DNA of 64,000 nt, from contig NZ_JBHLTP010000001.1 of the NCBI RefSeq assembly GCF_042434395.1, positions 1-64,000 of the forward strand, given 5' to 3'. Source of the stretch: Pontibacillus salicampi (lineage in GTDB: Bacteria > Bacillota > Bacilli > Bacillales > BH030062). The notes below the pieces were generated by a model. It was not told the DNA's origin, did no database searches, and was given only the letters and a program-made list of their open reading frames with translations. This document shows, one piece after another, positions 7,341 through 16,185 of this stretch (the first letter of the stretch is position 1; each line of letters starts with the position of its first letter). The position numbers and the translations under genes were made by a program.

Positions 7341-8639
7341 ATGAAGTTTGATACATCTATTGCATTATATAAAGAAGCTGAAGATCATATTGTTGGCGGA
7401 GTGAACTCTCCTTCTCGTGCCTATAAAGGGGTAGGCGGAGGTACTCCTGTATTTATGGAACACGCAAAGGGCGCCCATTTCTGGGATGTGGACGGTAATA
7501 GATACATAGATTATCTAGGCGCATACGGTCCTATCATAACGGGACACGCTCACCCCCATATTGCAGAGGCTATTTCTGCTGCTGCCTATAATGGAGTACT
7601 GTACGGCACCCCAACTAAGCTGGAAAATAAATTTGCAAAAATGCTGAAGGAGGCTATTCCTTCATTAGAAAAGGTTCGCTTTGTCAATTCCGGTACAGAG
7701 GCAGTTATGACTACTATCCGTGTTGCCAGAGCATACACAGATCGTACCAAGGTTATTAAATTCTCCGGCTGCTACCATGGGCACTCGGACCTTGTTCTTG
7801 TAGCCGCAGGCTCTGGTCCAGCTACACTCGGGACCCCAGACTCAGCTGGTATTCCTACTTCCATTGCTGAAGAAGTCATTACTGTACCGTTTAATGATGT
7901 GGAAGCATTCCGACAAGCAATCCGCATCCATGGCGAAGATGTAGCTGCTGTATTAGTAGAGCCCATCGTAGGGAACTTTGGAATTGTAGAACCTAAACCA
8001 GGCTTTCTGCAAGCTGTTAACGACATTGCCCATGATGCAGGCTCTCTCGTTATTTACGATGAAGTCATTACAGCATTCCGCTTTACTTACGGCAGTGCCC
8101 AGGAAATCGTTGGCGTTCAGCCAGACATGACAGCAATGGGCAAGATTATTGGCGGCGGCCTGCCAATCGGCGCCTATGGTGGCAGAGTGGATATTATGGA
8201 ACAAGTCGCCCCACTCGGACCAGCCTATCAAGCAGGAACCATGTCAGGTAACCCAGCCTCTATTTCTGCTGGTATTGCGTGCTTAGAAGTTCTACAGCAG
8301 GATGGAACCTACGATTATCTCGATAGCCTCGGCGCAATGCTGGAAGATGGAATAAACAAGCATGCTAGCACCTATGGACTACCTGTACAAATCAATCGTC
8401 TAAAAGGTGCCCTAACAGTGTACTTCACGGATGGGGAGGTAGAGAACTATGACCAGGCTGATGCAACGGATGGAGAAATGTTCTCTCGTTTCTTCCATCT
8501 AATGCTCCAAGAGGGCATCAATCTCGCACCATCTAAGTTTGAGGCATGGTTCCTAACCATCGCCCACACGGAGGAAGATATTACAGCAACACTTCAAGCC
8601 GTTGAAAAGGTATTCAGCATTATGGCCAAAGAAGCTTAG
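7341..8639 (+). CDS. gsaB: Glutamate-1-semialdehyde 2,1-aminomutase
   Basis: PLP enzyme that converts glutamate-1-semialdehyde to 5-aminolevulinate in the C5 tetrapyrrole (heme) route. The 432-residue length and motifs match the family: NSGTEA (about 116-121, phosphate binding), GCYHGHSD (143-150), YDEVITAFR (239-247) and the PLP Schiff-base lysine K268 in AMGKIIGGGLP. B. subtilis has a second copy, gsaB, at this locus (next to ygaE/ygaF) besides hemL in the hem operon; synteny makes this the gsaB copy. GGAGG lies 9 nt upstream of the ATG. Confidence 0.94.
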   Translation: MKFDTSIALYKEAEDHIVGGVNSPSRAYKGVGGGTPVFMEHAKGAHFWDVDGNRYIDYLGAYGPIITGHAHPHIAEAISAAAYNGVLYGTPTKLENKFAKMLKEAIPSLEKVRFVNSGTEAVMTTIRVARAYTDRTKVIKFSGCYHGHSDLVLVAAGSGPATLGTPDSAGIPTSIAEEVITVPFNDVEAFRQAIRIHGEDVAAVLVEPIVGNFGIVEPKPGFLQAVNDIAHDAGSLVIYDEVITAFRFTYGSAQEIVGVQPDMTAMGKIIGGGLPIGAYGGRVDIMEQVAPLGPAYQAGTMSGNPASISAGIACLEVLQQDGTYDYLDSLGAMLEDGINKHASTYGLPVQINRLKGALTVYFTDGEVENYDQADATDGEMFSRFFHLMLQEGINLAPSKFEAWFLTIAHTEEDITATLQAVEKVFSIMAKEA

Positions 8640-8649
8640 TGCTAGTGAA

Positions 8650-8679
8650 ACCGTCCATTGGGAATGGGCGGTTTTTTTT
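8650..8679 (+). terminator. Terminator of gsaB
   Basis: ACCGTCCATT / AATGGGCGGT with a GGG loop, followed by eight T. Confidence 0.85.
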
Positions 8680-8721
8680 ACCCTTTATTCTATAGATATC
8701 AAAAGAATATTCCAAAAGTAG

Positions 8722-8905
8722 TTGTCAAACGTCATTATTCATGCTAATATTATAAATAATCTGAATATTAGCATATTTTTTGTGCTACTTTCATTTCTTA
8801 CCCCTTTTCATAAGCCTTTCTACTCCTGCGTCATGTAAGGGTAGAAAAGCTATCCTTTCGAGGATCACGTTCGCTGATGCTACTTTTAGCATCAGTATTT
8901 TTTTT
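8722..8905 (+). promoter_or_regulatory. Promoter, palindrome and structured leader with terminator before ygaE
   Basis: This covers most of the 370-bp gap. A promoter TTGTCA (8722-8727), 17 nt, TAATAT (8745-8750) is overlapped by an 11-bp perfect inverted repeat, ATGCTAATATT (8741-8751) / AATATTAGCAT (8764-8774), which is followed by a T run. Downstream are CTTTCTAC.../GTAGAAAAG pairing, a small hairpin ATCCT-TTCG-AGGAT (8852-8865), and a terminator CTGATGCTA (8874-8882) / TAGCATCAG (8887-8895) with a T run, about 100 nt before ygaE. This could be an attenuated leader or a separate small RNA. I do not recognise a known riboswitch. Confidence 0.5.
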
Positions 8906-9009
8906 GGATTTCTGTCGGATATCGTCCATAACTTTTCATGTTTTCTTGGATGAACTTGGAGTATAATACATAATGTTCATATAGGTATTTTGTAAAGGAA
9001 GGTTTTTCA

Positions 9010-10095
9010 ATGAAACTAGGGGCAAGGATGTTGAAAACAGGACTAGCCGTCGCCATCGCTATATATGTCGCATCGCTTATCGGTTCTAGTACAATATTTG
9101 CTGGTATTGCGGCGCTTTTCTCTATTCAACCATCCATCTATCGATCCTATCAAACCATTATTGAGCAGATCGAAGCAAATATTATTGGAGCCATCAGTGC
9201 AGCCATTTTTGTACTGACACTTGGTAACGACCCTTTTATTATGGGCTTTACGATTATTATTGTTATCGGTATTTGTGTAAAATTCGGCATGAAGGAAAAC
9301 ACCGTATTGCTCGCATTAGTTGCGGTAATTGCGATTATGGAAACAACAGATATGGCGTTCCTCGAATTTGTAGGATTACGCTTCACCTCGCTAATGCTTG
9401 GAGTACTCGCATCTTTTCTCGTCAATCTCATCTTCCTGCCGCCCAAGTATGAAACGAAGCTATTCGGACTTATTGACCGAACCACTACTGATATTTTGCA
9501 ATGGCTGCGGATTACAACGAGACACTTGTCAGACAGGCCAGCATTACGAGAAGAAATAAGCAGATTAGATAATCAACTGTTAAACATAGACAGAATATAC
9601 AGCCTCTACAAAGAGGAACGAACGTATATAAAGAAGAAACGCTTTCAGAAAGCCAGAAAGCTAGTCGTATTTCGGCACCTCATTTCCACTACGCAAAAAT
9701 CAGCCGAAGTACTGCGAACCTTCTACGAATTAGAAAATGAAATGGATAAAGTCAGCACAGAATTTCGAAACACGCTGGTTAACGAACTGGATAAAGTCAT
9801 TCATGCACACGAAAAACTAATCCTCTCGGTAATGGGCCGAATCCGTGTGCGCCAAGAAGACTCAGTAGATGATTCCAGCATGCCCAATATTCCTAAGCTT
9901 GTAGAATATTTAATCGAAATTTATGAGGAAAAGGACAGCGAAGAGGAAAAGCTCATGTTTTTACCTCTCGCTACCAAGCTTATGGATTATCATCAAAGCC
10001 TGCAGCGAATTGAAAAGTTATTATCCAGCTATGAACACTATCACACCTCTGAAAAAATTAAAGTACAGAAGCCAGAGAAACCAACCGTACACTAA
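9010..10095 (+). CDS. ygaE: YgaE-type aromatic acid exporter (FUSC) family membrane protein
   Basis: The 361-residue protein has an N-terminal membrane half and a helical cytosolic half, as in the 'aromatic acid exporter family member 1' (DUF939) proteins related to E. coli AaeB/FUSC. About five hydrophobic segments lie in residues 10-145 (MLKTGLAVAIAIYVASLIG, and IFAGIAALFSIQPSIYRS with the family's SxQPS-like motif). Residues 150-361 are charged helices with heptad character. Length and place match B. subtilis YgaE between gsaB and ygaD. Substrate unknown. The SD is GGAAGG, and the leader contains a terminator (8874-8905), so expression may be attenuated. Confidence 0.8.
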   Translation: MKLGARMLKTGLAVAIAIYVASLIGSSTIFAGIAALFSIQPSIYRSYQTIIEQIEANIIGAISAAIFVLTLGNDPFIMGFTIIIVIGICVKFGMKENTVLLALVAVIAIMETTDMAFLEFVGLRFTSLMLGVLASFLVNLIFLPPKYETKLFGLIDRTTTDILQWLRITTRHLSDRPALREEISRLDNQLLNIDRIYSLYKEERTYIKKKRFQKARKLVVFRHLISTTQKSAEVLRTFYELENEMDKVSTEFRNTLVNELDKVIHAHEKLILSVMGRIRVRQEDSVDDSSMPNIPKLVEYLIEIYEEKDSEEEKLMFLPLATKLMDYHQSLQRIEKLLSSYEHYHTSEKIKVQKPEKPTVH

Positions 10096-10104
10096 ATATA
10101 AATC

Positions 10105-10135
10105 GCCCGCTCTTAACAATGAGCGGGCTTTTTTT
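10105..10135 (+). terminator. Terminator of ygaE
   Basis: GCCCGCTC (10105-10112) / GAGCGGGC (10121-10128) followed by seven T. Confidence 0.9.
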
Positions 10136-10218
10136 ATGAGAAGTGAGTGAATCAAAGCTGGCCTGACCAGTCGCTTTTCCATCATCTTACCTCAAACCCC
10201 TCCCTGCTCCTCCTTCAA

Positions 10219-10244
10219 TAAAAAAGACGCCCCGATGGACGTCT
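10219..10244 (-). terminator. Terminator of ygaD
   Basis: Leftward stem AGACG/CGTCT (10225-10229 / 10240-10244) with an A run at 10219-10225 (T run on the transcript), just after the ygaD stop. Confidence 0.65.
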
Positions 10245-10253
10245 CCTTTCATA

Positions 10254-12020
10254 TCATGTTCCCAAATATTCTTTTTCTCCGTCTAGCTGCTGGACTTGGT
10301 AAAGGTTATAGTAGCCGCCTTGTTTTTTCATGAGCTCGGAGTGGCTGCCCGCTTCTTTAATTACGCCATCTTCAATTAAGACGATGCGATTGGCGTGGGT
10401 GATGGTGGAAAGGCGGTGTGCCACGATAAAGGTGGTGCGGTTATTTGCCAGCTTTTCTAGTGCTTCTTGGATGAGGTGCTCACTTTCTAAGTCAAGGGCA
10501 GATGTAGCCTCGTCTAGAATGAGTAGTGGTGGGTTTTTCAGGAATACGCGGGCGATGGCTACTCGTTGCTTCTGTCCACCGGATAGCTTTACGCCGCGTT
10601 CGCCTACAAGAGTATCATACCCGTGCGGCAGCTCCATGATAAAGTCATGGGCGTTAGCTGCTTTGGCCGCTTCTACTACTTCTTCATCTGTCGCGTACGG
10701 ATTACCCATTTTGATATTCATGCGAACGGATTCGCTGAAGAGGATATTGTCCTGCAGCACCATGCCGATTTTATCTCGGAGGGACTGAGCCTGCACATCG
10801 CGAATATCGGTTCCATCAATTCGAATACTGCCTTGTTCCACATCGTAAAATCGTGGTATGAGGCTGACGAGGGTCGATTTACCGCCGCCACTCATCCCAA
10901 CGAGTGCGATGGTTTCCCCTTTTTTCACCTCAAGAGAGAGGTTTTTCAGGACGAGATTTTCATCCTCATCATATCGAAAGGATATGTTATCAAACGAAAT
11001 GGCTCCGTCCACTCGCTCCAGCTTTTTGGCATTTTCTTTATCCTTTATATCGTATTCTTCATCCATAAATTCGAATACGCGATCCATGGAAGCGATTGAC
11101 TGAGTTAAGACGGTGGAGGAGTTTACAAGTCGACGCAGCGGTGCATAAACTCTATCCATATAGCCGATAAACGCAACCATCGTACCTACTTCTACGTTTC
11201 CGTTAATAACTTGATACCCCGCGAAGGTAATTACAAGTATTGGTGCCAGATCTGTAATAGTTGAAGTCACACTAAATGTTTTTGCGTTCCAGCTTGTATG
11301 CTTCAAAGCTTTATCAAGGAAATTGGCATTCTGATCATTAAATTGATTCTGCTCATAGTCTTCCAGCGCAAAGCTTCGAATGACCGGCATACCTTGTACT
11401 CGTTCGTGTAAGTGTCCTTGTACTTCAGCCAGCGCTTGGGATCGGTCCTTTGTTAAATCTCTCAAGCGTTTGTAGAAATATTTAATAGCAAATCCATAGA
11501 GCGGAAATAGAGCAATGGATACGATTGTTAAAGAGACATTTAATGTCAGCATAATAATAATTGCTATTACGATTGTGATCATATCAAGCCAAATGTTCAT
11601 TAAACCTGTGATAACAAAATTCTTTGTTTGCTCGACGTCATGAATGACTCTTGAAATAATTTCGCCTGTCTTGGTCTTGGAATAAAACCGAAGACTTAGT
11701 CGTTGAATATGGTCAAAAAGCTTGCCTCGTACGTCATACAAAATAGTATTCCCTGTCCACTGTGCCAGGTACTGCCTTGCGTATTCTACCGGCGGTCGAA
11801 TGATGAGAAATACGAATAGGGCTCCGCCCATGATCCATAATAGCTCTTCTACCTTCGCATCCTGGCTCATATCCCCATTAATGATATCGTCGATTACATA
11901 TTTCGATAATAGCGGAATTAATAATGGAATTCCAAATTTCAAAATGCCAATTGCAATCGTTATGACAATTTTCCATTTATATGGCTTGACGAATTGAATA
12001 TACCTTTTGATGCTTCCCAT
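10254..12020 (-). CDS. ygaD: ABC exporter, fused permease-ATPase (YgaD)
   Basis: The 588-residue half-transporter has an N-terminal six-helix membrane domain (about 1-310) and a C-terminal ATPase (about 335-575). ATPase motifs: Walker A GMSGGGKST, Q-loop VLQDNILF, signature LSGGQKQR, Walker B LLILDEATSALD, H-loop IVAHRLST. It functions as a homodimer or heterodimer in exporting lipids, drugs or peptides; the substrate is not predictable. Length and place match B. subtilis YgaD (MsbA/BmrA-like). The ATG at 12020 is chosen with GAGG 8 nt upstream; a GTG at 12029 lies inside that SD region. Confidence 0.92.
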   Translation of the reverse strand: MGSIKRYIQFVKPYKWKIVITIAIGILKFGIPLLIPLLSKYVIDDIINGDMSQDAKVEELLWIMGGALFVFLIIRPPVEYARQYLAQWTGNTILYDVRGKLFDHIQRLSLRFYSKTKTGEIISRVIHDVEQTKNFVITGLMNIWLDMITIVIAIIIMLTLNVSLTIVSIALFPLYGFAIKYFYKRLRDLTKDRSQALAEVQGHLHERVQGMPVIRSFALEDYEQNQFNDQNANFLDKALKHTSWNAKTFSVTSTITDLAPILVITFAGYQVINGNVEVGTMVAFIGYMDRVYAPLRRLVNSSTVLTQSIASMDRVFEFMDEEYDIKDKENAKKLERVDGAISFDNISFRYDEDENLVLKNLSLEVKKGETIALVGMSGGGKSTLVSLIPRFYDVEQGSIRIDGTDIRDVQAQSLRDKIGMVLQDNILFSESVRMNIKMGNPYATDEEVVEAAKAANAHDFIMELPHGYDTLVGERGVKLSGGQKQRVAIARVFLKNPPLLILDEATSALDLESEHLIQEALEKLANNRTTFIVAHRLSTITHANRIVLIEDGVIKEAGSHSELMKKQGGYYNLYQVQQLDGEKEYLGT

Positions 12021-12155
12021 AGCTGTCACCTCTCTGACTTCTCGAGTTGTGCGTGTAAGTTATACCATACGTGAATGTGTTTTATCCCTTTTACATATTA
12101 CCCTAAAAGTATAATTCATAAAGGGATACGCTCACACCTCTTATTTGAGAACATG

Positions 12156-12184
12156 AAAAAGCCTGTTGGATAAGTCAACAGGCT
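12156..12184 (-). terminator. Terminator of ygaC
   Basis: AGCCTGTTG (12160-12168) / CAACAGGCT (12176-12184), T run on the leftward transcript. It adjoins the ygaC stop. Confidence 0.8.
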
Positions 12185-12185
12185 C

Positions 12186-12716
12186 TTACGTTAAATACGT
12201 TAAGTAACGTTCATACCATTGATCAATAAATTCAGGCGAAAAAGGCCCTTTTCTTTGTCGAATCCACCTTAACAAATGATGTACATTGTTCTTTAATATT
12301 TGGTCTAACACATGGGGATAATTCATTTCTAGCTGGTGCTGTTCATACTCGTCCTCATCCAGCAATATATATGTCATGTCTGGAAACACCTTTACGTCTA
12401 AATCGTAATCAATGTATTTCAATGCTTCATGATCATATACAAAAGGGGAGCTGATATTACAATAGTAATACACCCCATCATTGCGCAGCATACCGATTAT
12501 GTTAAACCAATATTTAGAATGAAAATAACAAATAGCCGGCTCCCTCGTTATCCAAGTCCGCCCATCGCTTTCTGTTACTAACGTTTTATCATTTGCCCCT
12601 ATCACAACATTTTGAGTTGCTTTCAAAATAGTTGTACTATCCCAGACTCGATGCAAGTGGCCATTATGTTTATAGCTATGAATTTGAATATGTTGACCTG
12701 GCTTCGGGACTGACAT
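12186..12716 (-). CDS. ygaC: DUF402 nucleoside tri-/diphosphatase (YgaC, Ntdp family)
   Basis: The 176-residue protein has the length of B. subtilis YgaC. The DUF402 family includes S. aureus Ntdp, a metal-dependent nucleoside di/triphosphatase. Visible family features are the beta-barrel core with WFNIIGML, GVYYYCNISSPF and YIDYDLDVKVFPDMTYILLDEDEYE (Asp/Glu metal ligands, about residues 100-127), followed by a C-terminal helix. The start at 12716 (MSVPKPGQHI) has GGAGAA upstream; ten extra in-frame codons further upstream are excluded. The biochemical role is inherited from Ntdp. Confidence 0.85.
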   Translation of the reverse strand: MSVPKPGQHIQIHSYKHNGHLHRVWDSTTILKATQNVVIGANDKTLVTESDGRTWITREPAICYFHSKYWFNIIGMLRNDGVYYYCNISSPFVYDHEALKYIDYDLDVKVFPDMTYILLDEDEYEQHQLEMNYPHVLDQILKNNVHHLLRWIRQRKGPFSPEFIDQWYERYLTYLT

Positions 12717-12864
12717 AGAAATTCTCCTTTTCTCCTTCACACACAACCATATTACTATAGCTTGTTTGGTTCTTCTTACAATTATAACGATTAACGGCGA
12801 GAAATGGAAATAATAAAAATAAGAGGAAGCGTTTAATATAAATTGATGGCTATATTACATTAGA

Positions 12865-12892
12865 AAAAGCACTCCAGAATAGGAGTGCTTTT
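12865..12892. terminator. Bidirectional terminator after sspE
   Basis: AAAAGCACTCC (12865-12875) / GGAGTGCTTTT (12882-12892), A/T flanked on both sides. Confidence 0.85.
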
Positions 12893-12938
12893 CCAGGAAG
12901 TCGTATTGTTTTCGGGGGTTACGACTATCCGTTAATTG

Positions 12939-13154
12939 TTACTGTTGGTTTTTCTTTTGAGCAGATTGTTGGTTCTGCTGTTTCACGTGCTGCACGTCAG
13001 TTTTTTGTGGTTGCTGACCTTGTGCAAATTCAGCTCCGTACTGACCTTGACCTTGAGAAGATTGTTGATTCTGCTGCTTCACGTGGTCAACGTTAGTTCC
13101 AGAAGCTGTTTGGTTAGCTTGCTTTTGGTTCATTTGTTGTTTTTTAGCCATCAT
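12939..13154 (-). CDS. sspE: Gamma-type small acid-soluble spore protein
   Basis: The 71-residue Gln-rich protein is an amino-acid store degraded at germination and does not bind DNA like the alpha/beta types. It contains two copies of the gamma-SASP repeat: NVDHVKQQNQQS (about 21-32) and DVQHVKQQNQQS (about 53-64), with a YGAEF segment between them that resembles the germination protease cleavage site. ATGATG start with GGAGGTGAT upstream. A sigma-G promoter is visible at 13174-13202. It is syntenic with B. subtilis sspE. Confidence 0.95.
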   Translation of the reverse strand: MMAKKQQMNQKQANQTASGTNVDHVKQQNQQSSQGQGQYGAEFAQGQQPQKTDVQHVKQQNQQSAQKKNQQ

Positions 13155-13173
13155 TAATCACCTCCGCAACCAT

Positions 13174-13202
13174 TAGAATGTGCAAAATCCAAAAGCTTAT
13201 CC
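13174..13202 (-). promoter_or_regulatory. Sigma-G promoter of sspE
   Basis: -35 GGATA (13198-13202), 17-nt spacer, -10 CATTCTA (13174-13180), matching the forespore sigma-G pattern (G[A/C]ATR - 17/18 - CATNNTA). Confidence 0.75.
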
Positions 13203-13336
13203 GTAAAAATTAATTAGCATACTATTCATAATTAACCATAATTACCCATCTATTTTGTATAGAAAAAGGGAAGATAGCACAAGCTACAAGGAGCGTCGTA
13301 AACGCGAATGATTGGCATGTAGAGGAGGCGGTCTCT

Positions 13337-13561
13337 TTGTATGTTGGTAGAGATATGACAGAACTTACAATGACACAGAAGGACGATTGGAAAACGGATG
13401 AATTAGCTTATTTTCAGCATGCTTTAAGTCAAATTCTTCCTTATCTTAATAGTGAAGGTACAACCATTTTGAGAGAAATCAATGAGGAAATTAAACGCAG
13501 GGGCGGACTGGAGCATAAAGAAGCAACATGGACATCCGGCACGAAACCAACTTATGATTAA
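13337..13561 (+). CDS. yfhS: YfhS-like small cytosolic protein
   Basis: The 74-residue soluble protein begins MYVGRDMTELTM and has a helical core (DELAYFQHALSQILPYLNSEGTTILREINEEIKRRG). From memory it resembles B. subtilis YfhS (74 residues), which also lies beside mutY (yfhQ). Function unknown. The start is TTG at 13337 with AGGAGG 8 nt upstream. fabL, which follows yfhS in B. subtilis, is absent here. Confidence 0.6.
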   Translation: MYVGRDMTELTMTQKDDWKTDELAYFQHALSQILPYLNSEGTTILREINEEIKRRGGLEHKEATWTSGTKPTYD

Positions 13562-13565
13562 AAGG

Positions 13566-13597
13566 AGCTGGTCCCTCTGTAAAAGGACCAGCTTTTT
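13566..13597. terminator. Convergent terminator between yfhS and mutY
   Basis: AGCTGGTCC (13566-13574) / GGACCAGCT (13585-13593) followed by T; it serves the plus strand and overlaps the mutY stop region. Confidence 0.85.
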
Positions 13598-14675
13598 ACA
13601 TATGTTTAAGAATTTTTTGATGAGAAACAGGGAATGGGTAATCATCTAGCGCTTCTTTTGTTACAAAATAGGCTGCATCGTTTATACAAGCGTCGCTTGA
13701 TGTACATGCTTCTTGCACTTCCATATCCCAAATAATATGAGAAAATGTATGCTTAATATGATCAAGGGAAGCGCGCAGTTCGATTTCTATCCCATATTGG
13801 GCTTTAATCCATTCCGTTACTTGCTCTCTGTTTACTTCTTGAAGTGGTATCATAGGGAATTCCCATAGATTAGCGAGCAATCCTTTATCAGGGCGTTTTT
13901 GTATGAGTACTTCACCATCTTCATTTCGGATAAGCAGGGCCACATAAGGAATCGTCTTCTGCTTCTTGTTGGAAGTTTTTATCGGTAGTTCCTGTTCTTT
14001 TCCCTCCTCAAAGGCTCGGCAATGCTCTTGAACAGGACATAATAAGCAGGAAGGACTCTTTGGTGTACATACTAGGGCACCAAGCTCCATCAGCCCTTGA
14101 TTAAAGGAAGATGGGTCCTCCTTGGAAATAAGTTCTCTAATGACCGCTTCAAATATTTTTCGTGCAGCAGGCTTTCCGATATCTTCTTCTATCATTAATA
14201 CCCTTGATAGAACTCGCATGACATTTCCATCGACGGCAGGTGAGGGCGTATCATAGGCTATACTAAGGATAGCTCCTCTTGTATATGGTCCAACCCCTTT
14301 CAAGGCACCTAATTCCTTTTCATTATCCGGTACAATACCATCATAGTGCTCGACTACTTCTTTTACGGCGGAGTGAAGGTTTCTAGCTCGAGAATAATAT
14401 CCGAGTCCCTCCCAAGCCTTTAACACCTTTTGTTCCTCAGCATCAGCAAGCGCCTGCGGGGTTGGGAATTGCTCCATGAAATGGTTAAAGTAAGGGATAA
14501 CGGTATCGACCTTGGTTTGTTGCAACATTATCTCAGAAACCCATACCTTATAAGGATCCTGATCTTTTCGCCAAGGTAGTATTCTTTGCTCTGCTTTAAA
14601 CCAATGGATTAAGTCTTTTTGGAAGGCAGCAGTATGAAATCCTTCAAGTATATTAGCAGCTTGTTTATTTTTCAC
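13596..14675 (-). CDS. mutY: A/G-specific adenine DNA glycosylase
   Basis: Removes adenine mispaired with 8-oxoguanine. The 359-residue protein shows: helix-hairpin-helix LKGVGPYTRGAI (about 125-136), catalytic Glu48 (SEIMLQQT) and Asp149 (AVDGNV), the [4Fe-4S] cluster ligands C203-x6-C210-x2-C213-x5-C219, and a C-terminal NUDIX-like 8-oxoG recognition domain (about 235-355). GTG start at 14675 with GAAGGGTG 7 nt upstream. Called yfhQ in B. subtilis. It complements the peroxide-defence genes bcp and perR nearby. Confidence 0.95.
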   Translation of the reverse strand: MKNKQAANILEGFHTAAFQKDLIHWFKAEQRILPWRKDQDPYKVWVSEIMLQQTKVDTVIPYFNHFMEQFPTPQALADAEEQKVLKAWEGLGYYSRARNLHSAVKEVVEHYDGIVPDNEKELGALKGVGPYTRGAILSIAYDTPSPAVDGNVMRVLSRVLMIEEDIGKPAARKIFEAVIRELISKEDPSSFNQGLMELGALVCTPKSPSCLLCPVQEHCRAFEEGKEQELPIKTSNKKQKTIPYVALLIRNEDGEVLIQKRPDKGLLANLWEFPMIPLQEVNREQVTEWIKAQYGIEIELRASLDHIKHTFSHIIWDMEVQEACTSSDACINDAAYFVTKEALDDYPFPVSHQKILKHM

Positions 14676-14748
14676 AACGTTTCACCCTTCTGTTACAATT
14701 AAGTTAGTTAGATTCGACAAACGTCCCTCAAAGGAGGAAACCGAATAA

Positions 14749-15729
14749 ATGGATACAGGTACCCATATCGCTATGGGCATTGCGCTTGGTGGTTTGGCTA
14801 CATTAGACCCCGTAGTTCAAAATGATCCTACTTTGTTCAATGCAGTTCTAGCAGGAACGATTATCGGTTCGCAAGCTCCAGACTTAGATACGGTCTTAAA
14901 ATTAAGAAACAACGCAGTATATATACGTAACCACCGTGGAATAACTCATTCCCTTCCGGCTGTGCTGCTATGGGGGATTGCTATTCCAGGTGTCATTTAC
15001 GCCTTTGCTCCTGGCATTAATTTTTTCCATTTATGGCTTTGGACATTTCTAGCGGTTATTTTACATGTGTTTGTCGATATATTTAATGCGTACGGCACTC
15101 AGGCATATCGCCCATTTTCCAAGCGCTGGGTTGCTTATGGATTTATTAATACGTTCGATCCATATATTTTCCTATTACACATTATTGGCATTGTTGCGTG
15201 GTATATAGGCGCAGACCCTGGATATACGTTTTTAATTCTCTACTTCGTCATATCACTGTATTATGTTAAGCGATACTTTGACAAGCGGGAAATGGTGAGA
15301 AAAATACATGATTATTACAGTCACGTAGAAGAGGTAGTAACGTCCCCAACGATTCGCCACAATGTGTGGCGCTTGGCAATAACGACGAAAGATAAATACT
15401 ATGTCGGGCGTTCCGTCAATGGACATATTGTTATTGTCGATGAGTTTGCTCGTAAGCCACTACCGGATATGCCTGTAATGAACAGAGCGATACAGGATGA
15501 TAATATGGACGCTTTTCTATCCTTCTCCCCTGTCTATCGATGGGAAATTGATGAATATGACCATTATACAGAAGTCCGGCTCATTGACTTACGTTATCGC
15601 TCCAAGGGTCGCTATCCTTTCGTTGCTGTAGTGACATTGGATGATGACTTAAACATTTTGTCCTCTTATACTGGATGGATCTTCTCAGAGGAAAAGCTGC
15701 AAAAAAAGCTGGACCCTTTACCGACCTGA
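14749..15729 (+). CDS. yfhP: YfhP-type membrane metal-dependent hydrolase-like protein
   Basis: The 326-residue protein belongs to the YdjM/DUF457 membrane family. Putative metal ligands are HIAMG (H6), the SQAPDLDT acidic motif (about 46-53) and RGITHS (about 63-68), set among four or five hydrophobic segments in residues 10-180. The soluble C-terminus (about 200-326) is beta-rich. B. subtilis YfhP is annotated as a regulator or hydrolase next to yfhQ (mutY), with little experimental work. AAAGGAGG lies upstream. It is divergent from mutY. Confidence 0.85.
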   Translation: MDTGTHIAMGIALGGLATLDPVVQNDPTLFNAVLAGTIIGSQAPDLDTVLKLRNNAVYIRNHRGITHSLPAVLLWGIAIPGVIYAFAPGINFFHLWLWTFLAVILHVFVDIFNAYGTQAYRPFSKRWVAYGFINTFDPYIFLLHIIGIVAWYIGADPGYTFLILYFVISLYYVKRYFDKREMVRKIHDYYSHVEEVVTSPTIRHNVWRLAITTKDKYYVGRSVNGHIVIVDEFARKPLPDMPVMNRAIQDDNMDAFLSFSPVYRWEIDEYDHYTEVRLIDLRYRSKGRYPFVAVVTLDDDLNILSSYTGWIFSEEKLQKKLDPLPT

Positions 15730-15750
15730 AAGAAATAATCAAAAAAGGAA

Positions 15751-15778
15751 ATCCTGGCTGTTGAGCCAGGATTTTTTT
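15751..15778 (+). terminator. Terminator of yfhP
   Basis: ATCCTGGCT (15751-15759) / AGCCAGGAT (15764-15772) with a GTTG loop and a T run. Confidence 0.9.
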
Positions 15779-15787
15779 CTGATTGAA

Positions 15788-16057
15788 CTAGTGTAAATAA
15801 TCTTGTTCCTCTTCAAATAAGTTCTGATATCGCGGGTTATTGGAAATAAACTCGTGGAGCTTTGGTCCATAGCTGTTAATCCATTGGGATACGATTCGTT
15901 CTGTCGTATCCTTCCCTTCATATTCTCGTCCTGCCTTCGCACGAGTAGCTTCAAAGTCTTCCCATAAATATTCTACCCAAATTCTCGCCTGCCTCATTGT
16001 AAGCTGGCTGTTTTTATCACATAATTGATGAGCTAAACGCTCGAAAATATCTTCCAT
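15788..16057 (-). CDS. yfhJ: YfhJ (WVELL-type) small protein
   Basis: The 89-residue protein matches B. subtilis YfhJ in length and context; the WVELL family is named after a motif seen here as IWVEYLWEDFEATRAK (about 27-42). Function unknown. ATG at 16057 with GAGGTG 6 nt upstream; the open frame extends further but without a ribosome binding site. It is divergent from sspK, as in B. subtilis. Confidence 0.85.
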   Translation of the reverse strand: MEDIFERLAHQLCDKNSQLTMRQARIWVEYLWEDFEATRAKAGREYEGKDTTERIVSQWINSYGPKLHEFISNNPRYQNLFEEEQDYLH

Positions 16058-16102
16058 GTCATTCACCTCTATTACTTCCAACAATCTGTTCCTTATTGTA
16101 TC

Positions 16103-16131
16103 ACATAGGAAAGTCTCTAGTGCACATACTA
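16103..16131 (+). promoter_or_regulatory. Sigma-G promoter of sspK
   Basis: -35 ACATA (16103-16107), 17-nt spacer, -10 CATACTA (16125-16131). Confidence 0.75.
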
Positions 16132-16185
16132 TGCTTACACCAAATGGTGGTTTTAACAATGCATCCTGTGACAGGAGGGCACATC

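Noticed and set aside
10330..11103. Long frames antisense to the ygaD ATPase
   Set aside because: They are frame shadows of a well-supported ABC transporter gene.
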